Shown here one piece after another: positions 61,755-64,000 of a stretch of DNA of 64,000 nt (position 1 is its first letter; every line of letters begins with the position of its first letter). The position numbers and the translations under genes are program-made. Where the stretch lies: NCBI RefSeq assembly GCF_020166515.1, contig NZ_JAINZT010000008.1, positions 62,001 through 126,000 of the forward strand, given 5' to 3'. This DNA is from Robertkochia flava (GTDB lineage Bacteria; Bacteroidota; Bacteroidia; Flavobacteriales; Flavobacteriaceae). The notes beneath the pieces are model-generated. The model was given only the letters and a program-made list of their open reading frames with translations. It was not told the DNA's origin and did no database searches.

Positions 61755-64000
61755 ATGAGAAGTATTTTATTGTTAGCGGCGTTATTATGCTCCGCTTTAA
61801 ATTTCGCCCAGGACCAGAATGGTTCTATAGTCGGGAAGATCCTCGACAAGGAAATGAACAATGAACCCTTACCTTTTGCCAACGTGCAGATCGCCGGATC
61901 TGCCAAAGGAACAACAACCGATTTTGACGGGCTGTTCGAGCTGGCCAATGTAGCGCCGGGAACCTATACCCTGGTGATCAGTTTTGTGGGTTATGAAACC
62001 CTGGAGTTTCCCGATGTAGTGGTTGAGGCCGGAAAAGTAACCGAAGTGAACACCGCTCTGGGAGCAGGAAGTGTCAGTCTTGATGAGGTGGTCGTAACCA
62101 CGACGGTACGACGCGACTCAGAGACCGCTTTGTTGTTGGAACAGAAAAAAGCAGTAGAGATCAAGGAGAGTATCGGGGCGCAGCAGCTTACGAAAATAGG
62201 AGTGTCGGATGCCGCAACCGCTACCACAAAAATATCGGGTGTAACCACTACAGAAGGTTCCGGTGACGTGTTTATACGCGGGCTGGGGGATCGATACCTG
62301 AGTACGACCCTGAACGGACTTCCCATCCCTTCTGATGATGTGGAAAGAAAGAATATTGACCTGGGATTGTTCCCTACCCGGGTTATTCAGAATGTGGGGG
62401 TGAGTAAAACCTATAGTGTGGAGAATTATGCCGACCAGGCCTCGGGAACCGTTGATATTTCTTCGAGAGAACTGGTAGGTGACCAGGAGTTCAGCGTACG
62501 TCTTCGAGGAGGCGCCAACTCTAACGTTATGGCAAATGCTTCCGGAGATTTCAGGGTCTCCCCAATGCAGAACAATGTTACCCTGGGGTATTACAACCAG
62601 GATAACCTGACCTTTAATAATATACTTGATCAGTCCTGGAATACTCAAAAGGAGTCTGCTCCATACAACGGGACCATCGCAGTAACTGCCGGGAAAAAGA
62701 TCGGAGACAAATTAAAACTGTTTTTTGCCGGATCTCAATCCATCTCCCATCAGTACCGCGAGGGGATCTTCAAACAATACGATCAGAACTTCCTGGATGA
62801 CAGCCTGAACGATGTGACGGAATTTAACCGGAATATAACCACTTCAGGGCTGTTTGATGCTACCTATGCCTTTGATTATAACAATAAGATCAAATTCAAT
62901 ACCCTGCTTATCAATACCCTGAGAGATCAGGTATACGAGGCAGGGCGGGACGGTACCGGACTGATCTTTGAGGAGACCAACCCTGCGGAAGGATTGTCTC
63001 AGTTTATTCGCGATCAGAATATCAAACAAACCCGCCTCTGGGTAAATCAATTATCAGGTACCCACCCCTTGTTTAAAAACAACCAGATCGATTGGGCATT
63101 GGGTTACAACCGCGTAGATGCCGATGAGCCTAACCGTATCCGTAATGAGGTAAACTTTAATGAAGAAAAAGTGCAATTGGCCAGAACCGGAGGGTTCCAG
63201 CAGCGTAAGTCGCTTCAGAAAATCGGGGATGATGAGTACAATGCCCGTTTAAAAGACGTAATAACATTCAAGGATGAAGAAGATACACAGATCAGTCTTG
63301 CCATAGGAGGAAGTTTCCGTTATAAGGAACGGAACTTTGTTTCCCAGGTATATGGGGTGGAAGAAGCCTTTACCGATGCAGTAAATCCTCCATCTATTGA
63401 CGATCTGAGTGCCATTTTTATCCGGTCTAATTTCGCCAACGGCTTGCTTGATTTCAATGTGCAGCCTGTAGACCGTTATGAGGCCGACCTGCAATCGCTT
63501 GCTGCTTTTACCAGCCTGAACGTAGGATTGAGCAAATGGAACTTTAACCTTGGATTCCGTTACCAGGATGACGATCTGAAAGTGCGATATGACGTGGGGA
63601 ACATTCCCGGACGTTTGGGAGAGAGCGATAAGGCTTACCAGAATATCTATCCGAGCTTTAACGCGAAGTACAGTTTCAGCGAGAAGAGTGCGATCCGATT
63701 TGCGACCAGCCGTACCATCACCCTTCCGGAATTCAAGGAGATCGCTCCTTTCGAATATGTTTCTCAAACCGGGCAGATCACAAGGGGTAATCCGGACCTG
63801 GAAGCCTCTACCAACTACAATTACGACCTGAAATGGGAGTATTTTCCAAGTGCAACCCAACTGGTCTCTCTGGCGGCCTTCTATAAGGAGATAGAGAACC
63901 CGATCAACAGAACCATCACCAGAGGGGCCTCAGGAATCTTTTCCTACTTCAACACCAGTGATCAGGCCGAGGTTTACGGACTCGAGTTCGAAAGTCGCCT
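61755..64000 (+). CDS. TonB-dependent receptor with CarboxypepD_reg-like domain (3' partial)
   Basis: At least 748 aa, running off the window with the frame open to base 64000. Starts at ATG 61755 with signal peptide MRSILLLAALLCSALNFAQ. A carboxypeptidase-regulatory-like domain (about 24-95) is followed by the TonB-box region DEVVVTTT and a plug with VFIRGLGDRYLSTTLNGLPIP and DQASGTVDI. The barrel has begun. No SusD partner is in view. It diverges from the response regulator operon, so regulation by that system is an inference; the ligand is unknown. Confidence 0.93.
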   Translation, partial: MRSILLLAALLCSALNFAQDQNGSIVGKILDKEMNNEPLPFANVQIAGSAKGTTTDFDGLFELANVAPGTYTLVISFVGYETLEFPDVVVEAGKVTEVNTALGAGSVSLDEVVVTTTVRRDSETALLLEQKKAVEIKESIGAQQLTKIGVSDAATATTKISGVTTTEGSGDVFIRGLGDRYLSTTLNGLPIPSDDVERKNIDLGLFPTRVIQNVGVSKTYSVENYADQASGTVDISSRELVGDQEFSVRLRGGANSNVMANASGDFRVSPMQNNVTLGYYNQDNLTFNNILDQSWNTQKESAPYNGTIAVTAGKKIGDKLKLFFAGSQSISHQYREGIFKQYDQNFLDDSLNDVTEFNRNITTSGLFDATYAFDYNNKIKFNTLLINTLRDQVYEAGRDGTGLIFEETNPAEGLSQFIRDQNIKQTRLWVNQLSGTHPLFKNNQIDWALGYNRVDADEPNRIRNEVNFNEEKVQLARTGGFQQRKSLQKIGDDEYNARLKDVITFKDEEDTQISLAIGGSFRYKERNFVSQVYGVEEAFTDAVNPPSIDDLSAIFIRSNFANGLLDFNVQPVDRYEADLQSLAAFTSLNVGLSKWNFNLGFRYQDDDLKVRYDVGNIPGRLGESDKAYQNIYPSFNAKYSFSEKSAIRFATSRTITLPEFKEIAPFEYVSQTGQITRGNPDLEASTNYNYDLKWEYFPSATQLVSLAAFYKEIENPINRTITRGASGIFSYFNTSDQAEVYGLEFESR

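Overview
The window reads as a chromosome segment of a marine-type member of the Bacteroidota, most likely a Flavobacteriaceae. The signs are a SusC/SusD pair, many lipoproteins, LuxR-type HTH regulators with Reg_prop/Y_Y_Y sensors, DUF6624/DUF4407/YtxH proteins, few Shine-Dalgarno sequences, and several exact matches to the Bacteroidota promoter (TTTG, about 17-18 bp, TAnnTTTG). Genus cannot be assigned from the sequence alone. I saw no rRNA, prophage, insertion sequence or CRISPR array; there is one tRNA (Leu, anticodon TAG).

Layout. 1-8 kb: a 5'-truncated old-yellow-enzyme reductase; a peptidase-like alpha/beta hydrolase, DUF6624 lipoprotein and amidohydrolase on the minus strand; a DegT aminotransferase-galE pair; and waaA (Kdo transferase), so surface-sugar functions. 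8-24 kb: a laminarin (beta-1,3-glucan) utilisation locus, with GH3 beta-glucosidase, two GH16 endoglucanases, a three-repeat surface glycan-binding lipoprotein, SusD, SusC and a membrane-spanning regulator, all on the minus strand. A YedK/HMCES homologue lies before the locus and a small TerB-like gene inside it. 24-34 kb: a porin, a FadL-like protein, an arsenic operon (arsR, arsenate reductase, ACR3 pump) with a palindromic operator candidate, a large lipoprotein, YtxH, and a second porin overlapping an Omp85-like barrel. 34.5-37 kb: the least ordinary stretch, with an unlisted 42-codon membrane peptide, a Tat-exported sugar isomerase-like protein, gene debris, and two 107-bp direct repeats that contain the 3' end of tRNA-Leu.

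37-54 kb: M20 dipeptidase and DPP-IV; a DUF4407 protein; a 1232-residue fusion of metallophosphatase, kinase-like region and outer-membrane barrel; an HD-domain protein fused to a PycTM (Pycsar effector type) membrane domain, facing a GAF-domain protein; and a metallophosphoesterase coupled to a PQQ dehydrogenase with its own cytochrome c domain. 54-64 kb: Fe-S/redox genes (Mrp, NifU-like, ferredoxin-NADP reductase, ferredoxin), trmB-LysE-alkyltransferase-like genes, a glycosyltransferase, a PhoB/PhoR-like two-component pair with a clear promoter, and a TonB-dependent receptor running off the right edge.

Best candidates for new biology are the HD-PycTM protein with its GAF neighbour, the phosphatase/kinase-like/barrel fusion, and the tRNA-Leu repeat region. 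None is proven from sequence alone.
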